From Achromobacter sp. Marseille-Q4962 (lineage in GTDB: Bacteria > Pseudomonadota > Gammaproteobacteria > Burkholderiales > Burkholderiaceae_B), in NCBI RefSeq assembly GCF_943737005.1, contig NZ_CALSFU010000026.1, positions 1-55,052 on the forward strand: a stretch of DNA of 55,052 nt. The letters run 5' to 3'. Shown here one piece after another: positions 16,403 to 25,558 of this stretch; the first letter of the stretch is position 1; every line of letters begins with the position of its first letter. A program made the position numbers and the translations under genes. Below the pieces are notes generated by a model. That model worked only from the letters and a program-made list of their open reading frames with translations. It was not told the origin of the DNA and made no database searches.

Positions 16403-17599
16403 ATGCTCACTCTGCATTCCCACCCGTCCGGCCGGCACTTTCTCCAGATCCCCGGGCCCACCAACGTGCCCGACCGCGTGCTGCGCGCCATCGACCAGCC
16501 CACCATCGACCACCGCGGGCCGGCGTTCGGCGCGCTGGGCAGGGCCGTGCTCGAAGGCATGCAGCGCATCTTCCAGACCGCCTCTCCGGTGGTCATCTAC
16601 CCCTCCTCGGGCACGGGCGCCTGGGAGGCGGCCCTGGTGAACACGCTTTCGCCCGGCGATGCCGTGCTCATGGCCGAAACCGGCCATTTCGCCAGCCTGT
16701 GGTGCCGCCTGGCGCGCCGCCTGGGGCTGGAGGTGGACCTGATCGAAGGCGACTGGCGCCATCCCGTGGACCCGGCGCGCATCGCCGAGCGCCTGGCCGC
16801 CGACGCCGCGCGCCGCATCAAGGCGGTGTGCGTGGTGCACAACGAGACTTCCACCGGCGTCGCCAGCGACATCGCCGCCGTGCGCGCCGCCATCGACGGC
16901 GCGGGCCATCCGGCGCTGCTCATGGTGGACACGATTTCCTCGTTGGGCGCCATCGATTACCGCCACGACGAATGGGGCGTGGACGTTTCCATTTCAGGCT
17001 CGCAGAAGGGGCTGATGCTGCCTCCCGGCCTGTCGTTCAACGTGGTGGGGCCGCGCGCGCTGGCGGCCGCCGGGTCGGCCCGGCTGCCGCGCTCGTACTG
17101 GGACTGGCGCGAGATGCTCGGCCCCAACGAGAACGGCTATTTTCCGTACACGCCCGCCACCAATCTGCTCTATGGGTTGCACGAGGCCATTGCCATGCTG
17201 GAGGCCGAGGGGCTGCCGCGGGTCTACGCGCGCCACCGCCGCCACGCCGAGGCCGCGCGCCTCGCGGTGCGCGCCTGGGGCCTGGAGGTGCTGTGCGCGG
17301 ACGCCGCCGCCTGCAGCCCGGCGCTCACCGCCGTGCTGATGCCGGGCGGGCAGGGCGCCGACGCCTTGCGCAGGACGATATTGGCGCGTTTCGACATGTC
17401 GCTTGGCCAGGGGCTGGGCCGGCTGTCGGACCGCGTGTTCCGCATCGGACACCTGGGCCATTTCAACGATCTCACCCTGTGCGGCACGCTGGCCGGCGTG
17501 GAAATGGGGCTGGCCGCGGCCGGCGTGCCTCATCGCGGCGGGGGCGTGCGGGCCGCCATGGAATTCCTGGCGCGCGCGCCGCGGGACGCCCGGGGCTGA
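16403..17599 (+). CDS. PLP-dependent class V aminotransferase
   Basis: This 398-residue enzyme belongs to the alanine/serine-glyoxylate aminotransferase family. It begins near FLQIPGPTNVPDRVLRAIDQP, shows the phosphate-contacting YPSSGTGAWEAALVN and the Asp that holds the pyridine ring in MVDTISSLGAIDY (Asp176). The Schiff-base lysine is Lys202 in ISGSQKGLMLPPGL. The start at 16403 follows a GAGG-like sequence and lies just after operator 3. Relatives use glyoxylate or pyruvate as amino acceptor; the amino donor here is unknown. It is followed closely by the serine hydrolase gene, suggesting one transcript of catabolic genes. Confidence 0.9.
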   Translation: MLTLHSHPSGRHFLQIPGPTNVPDRVLRAIDQPTIDHRGPAFGALGRAVLEGMQRIFQTASPVVIYPSSGTGAWEAALVNTLSPGDAVLMAETGHFASLWCRLARRLGLEVDLIEGDWRHPVDPARIAERLAADAARRIKAVCVVHNETSTGVASDIAAVRAAIDGAGHPALLMVDTISSLGAIDYRHDEWGVDVSISGSQKGLMLPPGLSFNVVGPRALAAAGSARLPRSYWDWREMLGPNENGYFPYTPATNLLYGLHEAIAMLEAEGLPRVYARHRRHAEAARLAVRAWGLEVLCADAAACSPALTAVLMPGGQGADALRRTILARFDMSLGQGLGRLSDRVFRIGHLGHFNDLTLCGTLAGVEMGLAAAGVPHRGGGVRAAMEFLARAPRDARG

Positions 17600-17652
17600 C
17601 ACGTCCTGGCAAGCCCGGCTTCCGGACACGGATTTCTTCGAGGACCAAACCA

Positions 17653-18714
17653 ATGAATGCGCTGATGCAGGAGGCGATCCAGTTCGCCAATGACCATGAA
17701 TCCGCCTGGGACCGCAGCATCTCGGGCAATTTCGGGGTGCACCTGAACGACCCGCCGCCCTGGAACCGCCTGCTCGGGCCCATCCATGACCGCGGTCCGG
17801 TTTCGGGCGTGGTGCGCCGCGACGGCCAGACCCTGGCCGAGTGGGGCGAGCCCGACCGCGCCGACCTCACGTTCAGCGTGGCCAAGCTGTACCTGGCGCT
17901 GCTGGCGGGCGTGGCGCACGACCGCGGGCTGCTGCCCGACGTGGACGAGCCGGTGGTCAGGCGCGTGCCCGGCATCGGCTTCGACAGCGGCCAGAACGCC
18001 GAAATCACCTGGCGTCACCTGCTGCAGCAGACCAGCGAGTGGGAAGGCGAGCGCTTCGGCGTGTCCGACCAGGCCGACCGCTACCGCGCCGTGACCTTCG
18101 GCACGCCGCCCGATGGCAAGAAGGGCGATGCGCGCCCCTTGCAGCGGCCCGGCACGTACTGGGAATACAACGACGTGCGCATCAACCAGCTCTCGTACGC
18201 CCTGCTGCACCTGTTCCGCCAGCCGCTGCCCGACGTGTTCCGCGAGGCCATCACGCGGCCCATCGGCGTGAGCGAGAACTGGCGCTGGGTGGGCTACGAC
18301 AACGCCTGGGTCGACCTGGACGGCAGGCGCGTGCAGTCGGTGCCGGGCGGCTCGCACTGGGGCGGCGGCATGTCCATCAGCGCCCGCGACCAGGCCCTGA
18401 TCGGCCAGATGCTGCTCGACGAGGGGCGCGCGCAGGGCCGGCAGGTGCTGTCGCGCGAGTGGATACAGGCCATGCGCACGCCCTGCGACATCGCGCCCTA
18501 TTACGGCTTCCTGATCTGGCTGAACACCGGCCGGCGCATGTTTCCCAGCGTGCCGGAGTCCAGTTTCTTCGGCGTGGGCGCGGGCAGTTCGTTTACGTGG
18601 ATCGAGCCCGAGCGGCGCATGGTGGTCATCGTGCGCTGGCTCGATTCGGCCCACGCGAATGCGCTCTTCGGCAAGATCCTGGCCGCCGTGGACGCCGGGC
18701 CGCAACACGGCTGA
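17653..18714 (+). CDS. Serine hydrolase, beta-lactamase / DD-peptidase fold
   Basis: This 353-residue protein has the serine beta-lactamase-like (class C/esterase EstB) fold. The nucleophile motif is SVAK (Ser75 to Lys78) and the second motif is YND (about 172-174). A late VGAGSSFTW stretch sits at the position of the KTG-type third motif. No signal peptide is visible, so it is probably cytoplasmic and acts on a small amide, ester or peptide rather than on cell wall. It lies 53 bp after the aminotransferase gene and 72 bp before the aldo/keto reductase gene. A hydrolase feeding the aminotransferase pathway is inferred from context. Confidence 0.85.
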   Translation: MNALMQEAIQFANDHESAWDRSISGNFGVHLNDPPPWNRLLGPIHDRGPVSGVVRRDGQTLAEWGEPDRADLTFSVAKLYLALLAGVAHDRGLLPDVDEPVVRRVPGIGFDSGQNAEITWRHLLQQTSEWEGERFGVSDQADRYRAVTFGTPPDGKKGDARPLQRPGTYWEYNDVRINQLSYALLHLFRQPLPDVFREAITRPIGVSENWRWVGYDNAWVDLDGRRVQSVPGGSHWGGGMSISARDQALIGQMLLDEGRAQGRQVLSREWIQAMRTPCDIAPYYGFLIWLNTGRRMFPSVPESSFFGVGAGSSFTWIEPERRMVVIVRWLDSAHANALFGKILAAVDAGPQHG

Positions 18715-18786
18715 GGGCGCTTTTCTGGCACACTCGTGCGGGGGCGGCGCATCGTGCGCCGCCGTTTCCCGTCTGGAGACACCGCC

Positions 18787-19788
18787 ATGAACTACCGACG
18801 CTTGGGGCAGAGCAATCTGCGCGTTTCGCCGCTGTGCCTGGGCACCATGATGTTCGGCAAGCAGACGCCCGACGACGAGGCCGCCCGCATTGTCGCCTCG
18901 GCGCGCGACCACGGCCTGAACTTCATCGACACCGCCGACGTGTACAACGAAGGCCGTTCCGAGGAGGTGGTGGGCCGTCTGCTGAAAGACCAGCGCCACC
19001 ACTGGGTGCTGGCGAGCAAGATCGGCAACCCCATAGGGCAGGGGCCGAACCAGTCGCACTATTCGCGCAAGTGGCTGGTGCAGGGCGTGGAGGCCAGCCT
19101 GGCCCGCCTGGGCACGGATTTCCTCGACATTCTCTACCTGCACCGCGACTTCCACGAGGAAAACCTGGAAGAGGCGCTGTGGGCGCTGGGCGACCTGGTG
19201 CGCGCCGGCAAGCTGCGCGCCTTCGGCCTGTCGAATTTCCGCGGCTGGCGCATCGCCGAAGTCATGCGCCTGTGCCGCGAGCTGGGCGTGCCGCAGCCCG
19301 TGGTGTGCCAGCCGTACTACAACATGCTCAACCGCGGCCCCGAGGTGGAGATTCTGCCCGCCTGCCGCCATTACGGCCTGGGCGTGGTGCCGTACAGCCC
19401 CATCGCGCGCGGCGTGCTCACCGGCAAGTACGCGCCGGGCCAGCCGCCGGCGGCCGACACGCGCGCCGGGCGCGGCGACGCGCGCATCCTGGCCACCGAG
19501 TTCCGCGAGGAATCGCTGCGCATCGCGCAGCAGCTCGGCGCCTATTGCGCGGGGCGCAACGTGGCGCCGGGCCACTTCGCCACCGCCTGGGTGCTGGCCA
19601 ATCCCATCGTCACCGCCGTCATCGCCGGGCCGCGCACGCTGGCGCAGATGGAGGACTACTACGCGGCGCTCGACGTGGCCGTTTCGGCCGAGGAAGAAGC
19701 CCTGGTCGACGGCTGGGTGCCGCCCGGCCACGCATCCACCCACGGCTACAACGATCCCAACTATCCGTTCCATGGCCGCAAGGCATGA
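18787..19788 (+). CDS. Aldo/keto reductase
   Basis: This 333-residue NADPH-dependent oxidoreductase of the AKR superfamily has a (beta/alpha)8 barrel. The catalytic tetrad can be placed: Asp and Tyr in FIDTADVYNEGRSEEVVG, Lys in WVLASKIG and His in DILYLHRDFH. The YghZ/Tas-like pattern continues with RAFGLSNFRGWRIAE and the late VIAGPRTLAQMEDYYAALD that contacts the cofactor. The length is normal. It is the last gene of the rightward group and ends at a strong hairpin. The substrate is an unknown aldehyde or ketone; context suggests a step in the same catabolic route. Confidence 0.9.
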   Translation: MNYRRLGQSNLRVSPLCLGTMMFGKQTPDDEAARIVASARDHGLNFIDTADVYNEGRSEEVVGRLLKDQRHHWVLASKIGNPIGQGPNQSHYSRKWLVQGVEASLARLGTDFLDILYLHRDFHEENLEEALWALGDLVRAGKLRAFGLSNFRGWRIAEVMRLCRELGVPQPVVCQPYYNMLNRGPEVEILPACRHYGLGVVPYSPIARGVLTGKYAPGQPPAADTRAGRGDARILATEFREESLRIAQQLGAYCAGRNVAPGHFATAWVLANPIVTAVIAGPRTLAQMEDYYAALDVAVSAEEEALVDGWVPPGHASTHGYNDPNYPFHGRKA

Positions 19789-19797
19789 GCGCGGCGC

Positions 19798-19822
19798 GGC
19801 GGCGGCCCCGGGGGCCGCCGCC
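19798..19822. terminator. Hairpin between convergent genes
   Basis: The perfect 12-bp arms GGCGGCGGCCCC (19798-19809) and GGGGCCGCCGCC (19811-19822) are separated by one base. The site lies between the ends of the convergent aldo/keto reductase and MFS genes. It has no T-run, so it is only a possible bidirectional terminator or transcript stabiliser. Confidence 0.5.
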
Positions 19823-19828
19823 CGCCCG

Positions 19829-21160
19829 CTACAGCGCCTTGCGCAGTCCCCGCCCGGCCATCGGGGCATAGGCATCGTCCGCCGGTTTGCCGCGTCCGAT
19901 GAGCCACGCGCTCCAGGCCGAGACTACGCCGGCGAACAGCACGTACAGGCAGATCAGCCAGGGCTCGCCGCCGCCCGTCTTGAGCAGCGCGGTGGCGATG
20001 ATGGGGGTGATGCCCGAGGCGAAGATGCCCGAGAACTGGTAGACGAACGAAATCCCCGTGTAGCGCACCTTGGCGTCGAACAGCTCGCAGAAGAGCGCGG
20101 CTTCGGGACCGTAGACGGCCGCGTAGAAAATGCCGAAGGGCACGATGATGGCCATCCAGATCAGGAAGGTGCTGCCCTGGCTGTTGAGCATGAGCCAGAA
20201 GCCGGGGAAGGATGCCAGCGCCGTGACGAGCGAGCCCCAGAAATACACGCGGGGCCGCCCGATGCGGTCGGACAGCCGGCCGAAGAACGGAATGAAAAAG
20301 CACATCACCAGCGCGGCCGCCATGACGCCCGTGAGCGCCTCGGTGCGCGTAATGTGCACGGTCTGCGTCAGGTAAGAAATGGAAAACACGCCGAACACGT
20401 TGAAGAACACGCCGTCGATGTAGCGCGCGCCCATGCCCTTGAACACATTGCCCGGATAGCGCCGCAGCATGTCCATGAACGGCATGCGGCTCTCGGCGTT
20501 GTTGGCCTTGACCGCCGTGAACTCGGGCGTTTCCTGGATGTTCAGGCGGATGTACATGCCCACGCCCACCATGACGGCGGACACCAGGAACGCCACGCGC
20601 CAGCCCCAGGCCATGAATTGCGCGTCGGTCAGCAGCGTGGACAGCAGCGCCACGGTGCCCGAGGCCAGGCACAGCCCGATCGACAGCCCGATCTGCGGCA
20701 GCGAGGCGTAATAGCCTTTCTTCTCGGGCGGGGCGTATTCGTAGGCCATGAGCACCGCGCCGCCCCATTCGCCGCCCAGCCCGATGCCCTGGAACACGCG
20801 CAGCAGCAGGAGCAGAATGGGCGCCCAGATGCCGATGCTCTCGTAGGTGGGAACCAGGCCGATGAGAAAGGTGGAAACGCCCATGATCATCAGCGTCAGC
20901 ACCAGCATGCTCTTGCGGCCGATGCGGTCGCCGAAGTGGCCGAAGATCAGCCCGCCCAGCGGCCGCGTCACGAAGCCCACGGCGAAGGTGGTGTAGGCCA
21001 GCATGGTGGAAACCAGGGGGTCGCCGGCCGGAAAATACAGCTTGTTGAACACGATGCCCGCGACGACGCCATACAGGAAGAAGTCGTACCACTCGATGGT
21101 GGCGCCGATCAGCGACGCAGCGACCACTTTGCGGACCGCCGCTACATTTTGCTTGGCCAT
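19829..21160 (-). CDS. MFS transporter, metabolite:H+ symporter (MHS) family
   Basis: This 443-residue inner-membrane protein has about 12 helices. It matches the MHS branch (ProP, ShiA and KgtP relatives), with SLIGATIEWYDFFLYGVVAG near the start and FGHFGDRIGRKSMLVLTLM as the loop 2-3 motif. RVFQGIGLGGEWGGAVLMAYEYAP is also present, along with a second half-motif GRLSDRIGRPRVYFWG. MHS proteins import small organic acids or amino-acid-like compounds with protons. It lies between the AKR gene (convergent) and the GMC oxidoreductase gene, which is upstream on the same strand about 140 bp away, so these two may be co-expressed. Confidence 0.93.
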   Translation of the reverse strand: MAKQNVAAVRKVVAASLIGATIEWYDFFLYGVVAGIVFNKLYFPAGDPLVSTMLAYTTFAVGFVTRPLGGLIFGHFGDRIGRKSMLVLTLMIMGVSTFLIGLVPTYESIGIWAPILLLLLRVFQGIGLGGEWGGAVLMAYEYAPPEKKGYYASLPQIGLSIGLCLASGTVALLSTLLTDAQFMAWGWRVAFLVSAVMVGVGMYIRLNIQETPEFTAVKANNAESRMPFMDMLRRYPGNVFKGMGARYIDGVFFNVFGVFSISYLTQTVHITRTEALTGVMAAALVMCFFIPFFGRLSDRIGRPRVYFWGSLVTALASFPGFWLMLNSQGSTFLIWMAIIVPFGIFYAAVYGPEAALFCELFDAKVRYTGISFVYQFSGIFASGITPIIATALLKTGGGEPWLICLYVLFAGVVSAWSAWLIGRGKPADDAYAPMAGRGLRKAL

Positions 21161-21300
21161 GTCTACTCTCCTTTGGTGGGAGGCCGGGCATTCTGCGCTG
21201 CGCTCGGCCGATGCTGCGGAATCAGGTCATGGGTTGCTCCGGGCCGGGCGGACGGTCCGCGCGCCGCGTGCGCCGGCGTCCGCCTCCGGGGCGCGGGCGT

Positions 21301-22941
21301 TCATGCCGCCTGCAGGACCGCCTGGGGGCGGCGCTGCGCCTGCAGGTCCTGCAGGACGAACTCGGCCGCGCGTTCGGCCATCATCACGACGGGCACGTTG
21401 GTGTTGCCCGAAACCAGCGTGGGCATGACGGAGCAGTCCACCACGCGCAGGCCGGCCACGCCGTGCACGCGCAGGCGGTGGTCCACCACCGACAGCGGGT
21501 CGCTGGCGGGCCCCATTTTCGCGGTGCCCGACGGGTGGAAAATCGTTGCGCCGTATTCGCGGCAGAAATGCAGGATCTCGTCGTCGGTGCGCACTTCGGG
21601 GCCGGGGCGGAATTCGCGCTTCATCAGCCCGGCCAGCGGCTCGGTCGCGGCCACGCGGCGCGCGTACTTCACCGCCGCGACCGCCATGCGCCGGTCCGCT
21701 TCCGTGGACAGGTAGTTGGGCTGCATCGACGGCGGCTCGAACGGATCGGCGCTGCGCAGGCGCACGTAGCCGCGCGAGCCGGGCCTGAGCTGGCACACCG
21801 AATAGGTGCAGCCGGAAAACGGGTGCACCGCGCCGCCTGCCATGTCGGCCGACAGCGTGGCGAAATGGAATTGCGTGTCGGGGGTGGCGCTGGCCGGGTC
21901 CACCCTGCAGAACAGGCCGCCCTGGTTGATGCCCACCGCCAGCGGCCCGCCGCGAAACAGCAGCCATTGCAGGCCCATGCCGATCCGGCCGGCCAGGCTG
22001 CGCAGCTGATCGTTGGTGGTGATGGGACGGGTGGTTTCGTAGATGAGGCGGATCTGCAGGTGGTCTTGCAGGTTCTCGCCCACGCCGGGCAGGTCGCGCA
22101 CCACGCCGATGCCGTGGCGGCGCAGCAGGCCGGCCGGCCCCACGCCGGATAGCTGGAGCAGTTGCGGCGATTGCAGCGCGCCCGCGCACAGCACCACTTC
22201 GCGCCGCGCGCGCAGCGTGCGCACCGCGCCGCCCTGGCGATAGCGCACGCCGCAGGCGCGGCGGCCCTCGAACAGCACGGCCATGGCGTGCGCGCCGGTT
22301 TCCACGCGCAGGTTGGCGCGGGAACGCACCGGGTGCAGGTAGGCCACCGCCGTGGAGCAGCGGCGGCCGTTGCGCGTGGTGAGCTGGTAGTAGCCCACGC
22401 CTTCCTGCTCGCCGGTATTGAAATCGTCCACGCGCGGTATGCCGAGGCGGCCGGCGGCTTCGATCAGGGCTTCCACCAGCGGGTGGCGCGTTTTGATGGA
22501 GGTGGCGTTGAGCGGGCCGCCGGTGCCGCGCGTGGGCCCCGGGCCGAGGTCGTTGCACTCGAGCTTGCGGAAGTACGGCAGGCAGTCGTCCCAGCTCCAG
22601 CCGGGATTGCCGGCGGCCTCCCAGGCGTCGTAGTCCTGGCGCTGGCCGCGGATGTATATCAGCCCGTTGATGGCGCTGGAGCCGCCCAGCGTGCGGCCGC
22701 GCGGCCAGTAGATGCGCCGGCCCAGCATGTTGGGGTCGGGGTCGGTGTAGTAGCCCCAGTTCACCACCCTGTGGAACATGGTCTTGCCGTATCCGATGGG
22801 GATGTGTATCCAGGGATAGCGGTCCGGCGGGCCCGCTTCGAGCAGGCAGACCGTATGCGCGCCGCTGGCGCTCAGCCGGTTGGCCATGACGCAGCCGGCC
22901 GAGCCGGCGCCCACGATGATGTAATCCACAGTGTCCGACAT
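21301..22941 (-). CDS. GMC-family FAD-dependent oxidoreductase (choline dehydrogenase-like)
   Basis: This 546-residue flavoenzyme starts MSDTVDYIIVGAGSAGCVMA with the GxGxxG FAD motif. It carries the GMC signatures around WPRGRTLGGSSAINGLIYIRG and CAGALQSPQLLQLSGVGP. The C-terminal active site His lies in FHPSGTAKMGPASDPL, followed by the Asn-containing VSGNTNVPVVMMAERAAE. It oxidises a primary or secondary alcohol to an aldehyde or ketone. The start at 22941 is fixed by the FAD motif; longer in-frame starts overlap the IclR control region. It diverges from the IclR gene, its likely regulator. Confidence 0.93.
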   Translation of the reverse strand: MSDTVDYIIVGAGSAGCVMANRLSASGAHTVCLLEAGPPDRYPWIHIPIGYGKTMFHRVVNWGYYTDPDPNMLGRRIYWPRGRTLGGSSAINGLIYIRGQRQDYDAWEAAGNPGWSWDDCLPYFRKLECNDLGPGPTRGTGGPLNATSIKTRHPLVEALIEAAGRLGIPRVDDFNTGEQEGVGYYQLTTRNGRRCSTAVAYLHPVRSRANLRVETGAHAMAVLFEGRRACGVRYRQGGAVRTLRARREVVLCAGALQSPQLLQLSGVGPAGLLRRHGIGVVRDLPGVGENLQDHLQIRLIYETTRPITTNDQLRSLAGRIGMGLQWLLFRGGPLAVGINQGGLFCRVDPASATPDTQFHFATLSADMAGGAVHPFSGCTYSVCQLRPGSRGYVRLRSADPFEPPSMQPNYLSTEADRRMAVAAVKYARRVAATEPLAGLMKREFRPGPEVRTDDEILHFCREYGATIFHPSGTAKMGPASDPLSVVDHRLRVHGVAGLRVVDCSVMPTLVSGNTNVPVVMMAERAAEFVLQDLQAQRRPQAVLQAA

Positions 22942-23119
22942 GGCGCGCAGTCTCCTTTGCGAGTTGCCGTGCCTGAAGCGTGTTTTCCCTGCTTGCCGCC
23001 GCGCAGCGCGTTTATATACTGGTTCGGGCCGCGGCGCGGCGCCGGCGGCCCATCGCTTTGATGGCGATTCTAGGAAGAGGCGGCGCGCAGCCAAGCCCTA
23101 TCCGCGCGCCAGGGGACAA

Positions 23120-23971
23120 ATGGAACAGAACATGCCCGATCGGTTTCAAAATCGCAGCGCAGCATCGGCCACGGGTCCGCAACGCGGGGCCGACGACCCC
23201 CCGGAAGCCCGCAGCCTGCGGGCGCTCTACGTGCTCGAGCACCTGGCGCGCGCGCAGCATCCGCCCACGCTGGCCCAGCTGGCCCAGCGCATGGGCCTGC
23301 CCAAGAGCTCGCTCATGCGGCTGCTGGGCGCCATGCAGCGCGCGGGGTTCGCGGCCGCCACGCCCACCGAGCACGGATTCGTGACCGGCCCGCAGGCCAC
23401 CGCGCTGGCGCTGGCCACGCTGCGCGCGTCGCCGTTTACGCGCGCCTGCCGCGCGGTGCTGGCGCAACTAGTGGGCAAACTCGGCGAAACCTGCAATCTC
23501 ACCGCGCCGGACGGCGACCAGGTGGTCTACATGGAGCGCGTCGAAACCACCGAGCCGCTGCGGCTGTTCTTCGCGGTAGGCAGTCACGTGCCCATGCACT
23601 GCACCGCCAGCGGCAAGCTCTTTCTCGCGTCCATGAACCGGCTCGAGCGCGGCCGCGTGCTGGCGCGCCTGCCGCTTACGCGCAACACGCCGCGCACGCT
23701 CACCGATCCGGCGCGCCTGGAAGAAGAGCTCGAGCGCCTGGCCGCGCGCGGCATCGGCATCGACAACGAGGAATTCGTGCGCGGCATGAGTGCAGTGGCC
23801 GTGCCGGTGCGCGACGCGGCCGACCGCGTGGTGGCGGCCGTGGCCTGCCACGCGCCCACCGCGCGCGTCCTGCTCGACGACCTGCTGCGCGCTGTTCCCG
23901 TGCTGCAAGGCGCGGCCCGGGCCTTGCAGGACGTGCTGGCCGCGCACCATCCGGGCGAGGCGCAGGTCTGA
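23120..23971 (+). CDS. IclR-family transcriptional regulator
   Basis: This 283-residue regulator has an N-terminal winged helix (about 32-90) with PTLAQLAQRMGLPKSSLMRL. The C-terminal IclR effector domain (about 105-275) shows ETCNLTAPDGDQVVYMERVE, HCTASGKLFLASM and GIGIDNEEFVRGMSAVAVPV. AGGGGA sits 4-9 nt before the chosen ATG. It is transcribed divergently from the GMC oxidoreductase gene with 178 bp between them, the usual arrangement for a regulator and its target. The effector is unknown but is probably an aromatic or small organic acid as in relatives. Confidence 0.9.
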   Translation: MEQNMPDRFQNRSAASATGPQRGADDPPEARSLRALYVLEHLARAQHPPTLAQLAQRMGLPKSSLMRLLGAMQRAGFAAATPTEHGFVTGPQATALALATLRASPFTRACRAVLAQLVGKLGETCNLTAPDGDQVVYMERVETTEPLRLFFAVGSHVPMHCTASGKLFLASMNRLERGRVLARLPLTRNTPRTLTDPARLEEELERLAARGIGIDNEEFVRGMSAVAVPVRDAADRVVAAVACHAPTARVLLDDLLRAVPVLQGAARALQDVLAAHHPGEAQV

Positions 23972-24011
23972 GCCTCTCGCGTCAGGCGCGCGGCTGGGGG
24001 CAACGCGTCCC

Positions 24012-24450
24012 AGGTGTGATGTTTCAATAGGTTGTTCACCCGGAAGAGTCTGGGAAACTGGAGTTCTCTACGCTTCAGCCACCCAAGAACTCTATCCGGA
24101 TGAACAGCCATAAGAATGGAATGCCAGACCCGCGCTGCGGGATCGCCAATTGCTGGTCGAGCGCATTGCCAGTCAAGGACTCAAAGCTGCGGCCCAAGCC
24201 GCCGGCATCAGTCTGCGCACGGCGCGCGAATGGCAGAGACGTTTCGCCTTGCATGGCGCGGCCGCCCTGGCCGATTGCAGCTCGCGCCCAGTGCGTACCC
24301 GCAGCACGATCGATGCCCGGGAGGTCGCCCATGTTGCCATTGACGATCATTGGCGGGTGGGGTTTGTGCAGGTGCAGACCTCATTCCGCTCCCGGTTACA
24401 AGCCTCCAGCTTCCCGACTCGCTGAGAACAACCTATTGAAACTCGACACC
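24012..24450 (+). mobile_element. IS481-family insertion sequence remnant with both ends
   Basis: Both terminal inverted repeats survive. The left end (from 24012) and the reverse complement of the right end (to 24451) share AGGTGT and then TTTCAATAGGTTGTTC, with three differences between. Inside is the start of an IS481-type transposase: ATG at 24100 (MNSHKN), a frame change, then VERIASQGLKAAAQAAGISL and LADCSSRPVRTRS of the helix-turn-helix region. It jumps to AIDDHWRVGFVQVQ from the DDE catalytic region and ends. About two thirds of the transposase is deleted, so it cannot move by itself. Possible 6-bp flanks CCCAGG and CTCAGG differ by one base. The right end touches the stop codon of the VOC gene. 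Confidence 0.85.
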
Positions 24451-24885
24451 TCAGGCGAGCGGTTTCTTCATGCCGCCGCTGACGATCCAGCGCGTGCCAT
24501 AGCGGTCCACCAGGGCGCCGAAGGCTTCGGCCCAGAAGGTCTGGCGCAGAGGCAGGGTGATGCTGCCGCCTTCGGCCAGCTGGTCGAAGACGCGGTGCGC
24601 GTCCGATACGGTGGGGTATGCGAGGGCCAGCGCCACGCCCTGCTTGCCCGCATAGGGATGAGAGGACGTGGCGTCGGCCGCCAGCAGCACCTGCTCGTCC
24701 AGCACCAGCCGCGCGTGCATCACGCGCTCCGCCTCGCCGGGCCCGAGGTCGGGCAGGACGGCGTCGGCGGGCGCGTCGCCATAGCGCATCAGCAATTCCA
24801 GGCGGCCGCCCAGCACGCGCTCGTAGAAGCGCATGGCGTCGGCGCAGTCGCCGTCGAAACTGAGGTAGGCGGAAAGCTCGGGCAT
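24451..24885 (-). CDS. VOC-family protein (PhnB/glyoxalase-like)
   Basis: This 144-residue protein of the vicinal-oxygen-chelate fold is closest to the PhnB-like group once called 3-demethylubiquinone methyltransferase-like. It begins ELSAYLSFDGDCADAMRFYE, has AERVMHARLVLDEQVLLAAD in the middle and ends with FWAEAFGALVDRYGTRWIVS. Two betaalphabetabetabeta repeats are expected. No clear enzymatic activity is known for this subgroup. The stop codon is the first bases after the IS481-like remnant, so the insertion lies immediately downstream and does not appear to have cut the gene. Confidence 0.88.
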   Translation of the reverse strand: MPELSAYLSFDGDCADAMRFYERVLGGRLELLMRYGDAPADAVLPDLGPGEAERVMHARLVLDEQVLLAADATSSHPYAGKQGVALALAYPTVSDAHRVFDQLAEGGSITLPLRQTFWAEAFGALVDRYGTRWIVSGGMKKPLA

Positions 24886-25143
24886 GCGGGGGCTCCGGAA
24901 GTGGGAACGGCCGCCACGGACGCCGGCGTCAGGGGCAGGGCGTTCCTGGGAGCGGGCGGACCGCGTCCATGATAGGGCAGGGCGCGCCGCGCAGCGACGC
25001 CGCGCCGGTAAGCGTTCTTTTCAGGCGGCGGGCGGCGGCTTGCCTGCGCCTGCGCGAAACGGCGCAGAAAACGGCGCTAAGCTACGCAGATCGGGCGGCT
25101 TGCGCGGAAACGGGGCCGGCCATCGATTTTCTGGAGGAACCGC

Positions 25144-25551
25144 ATGGCCACCGTGAAGCTGCTGACAGACGAAGAGGCGCGGCAATCGCCCGAGGCGTGG
25201 GAGGTGTTCGAAGACATCCGCGCGACGCGCAAGTCCGATTTCGTCAACAATTTCTGGCGCGCGCTCGCCAACGATCCGCCGCAACTGCGGCGCGTATGGG
25301 GCCAGCTCAAGCAGGTCATGACCGCCGAGGGCGAGCTGCCGCCGCTGGTGCGGGAGATGACCTACGTCGCGGTGTCCACGGCCAACGGCTGTTCCTATTG
25401 CGTGCATTCGCATACCGCCGCCGCGCGCGCCAAGGGCATGACGCCGGGCCAGCACGCCGAGCTGCTGGCCGTCATCGGTTTGGCATCGCAGACCAACGCG
25501 CTGGCCACCGCCATGCAGGTGCCGGTGGACGCGGCCTTTCTGGCGGAATAG
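25144..25551 (+). CDS. Carboxymuconolactone decarboxylase / AhpD-like protein
   Basis: This 135-residue all-helical protein of the AhpD-like superfamily has the redox motif NGCSYCVHSHTAAARAKGM, in which CxxC and the nearby His form the peroxidase or disulfide-reductase site. The upstream LPPLVREMTYVAVSTAN is also typical. GGAGG precedes the ATG by 7 nt. It probably forms trimers or hexamers in the cytoplasm and handles peroxide or thiol stress. The LON-domain gene starts 8 nt after it ends, so the two, and perhaps the ParB-like gene, share a transcript. Confidence 0.9.
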   Translation: MATVKLLTDEEARQSPEAWEVFEDIRATRKSDFVNNFWRALANDPPQLRRVWGQLKQVMTAEGELPPLVREMTYVAVSTANGCSYCVHSHTAAARAKGMTPGQHAELLAVIGLASQTNALATAMQVPVDAAFLAE

Positions 25552-25558
25552 CCGCGCC

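Noticed and set aside
24884..25156. A 90-codon plus-strand open frame between the VOC and AhpD-like genes.
   Set aside because: It is Arg/Gly-rich, resembles no protein family, and covers the likely promoter of the AhpD-like gene. I see nothing else in this 258-bp gap.
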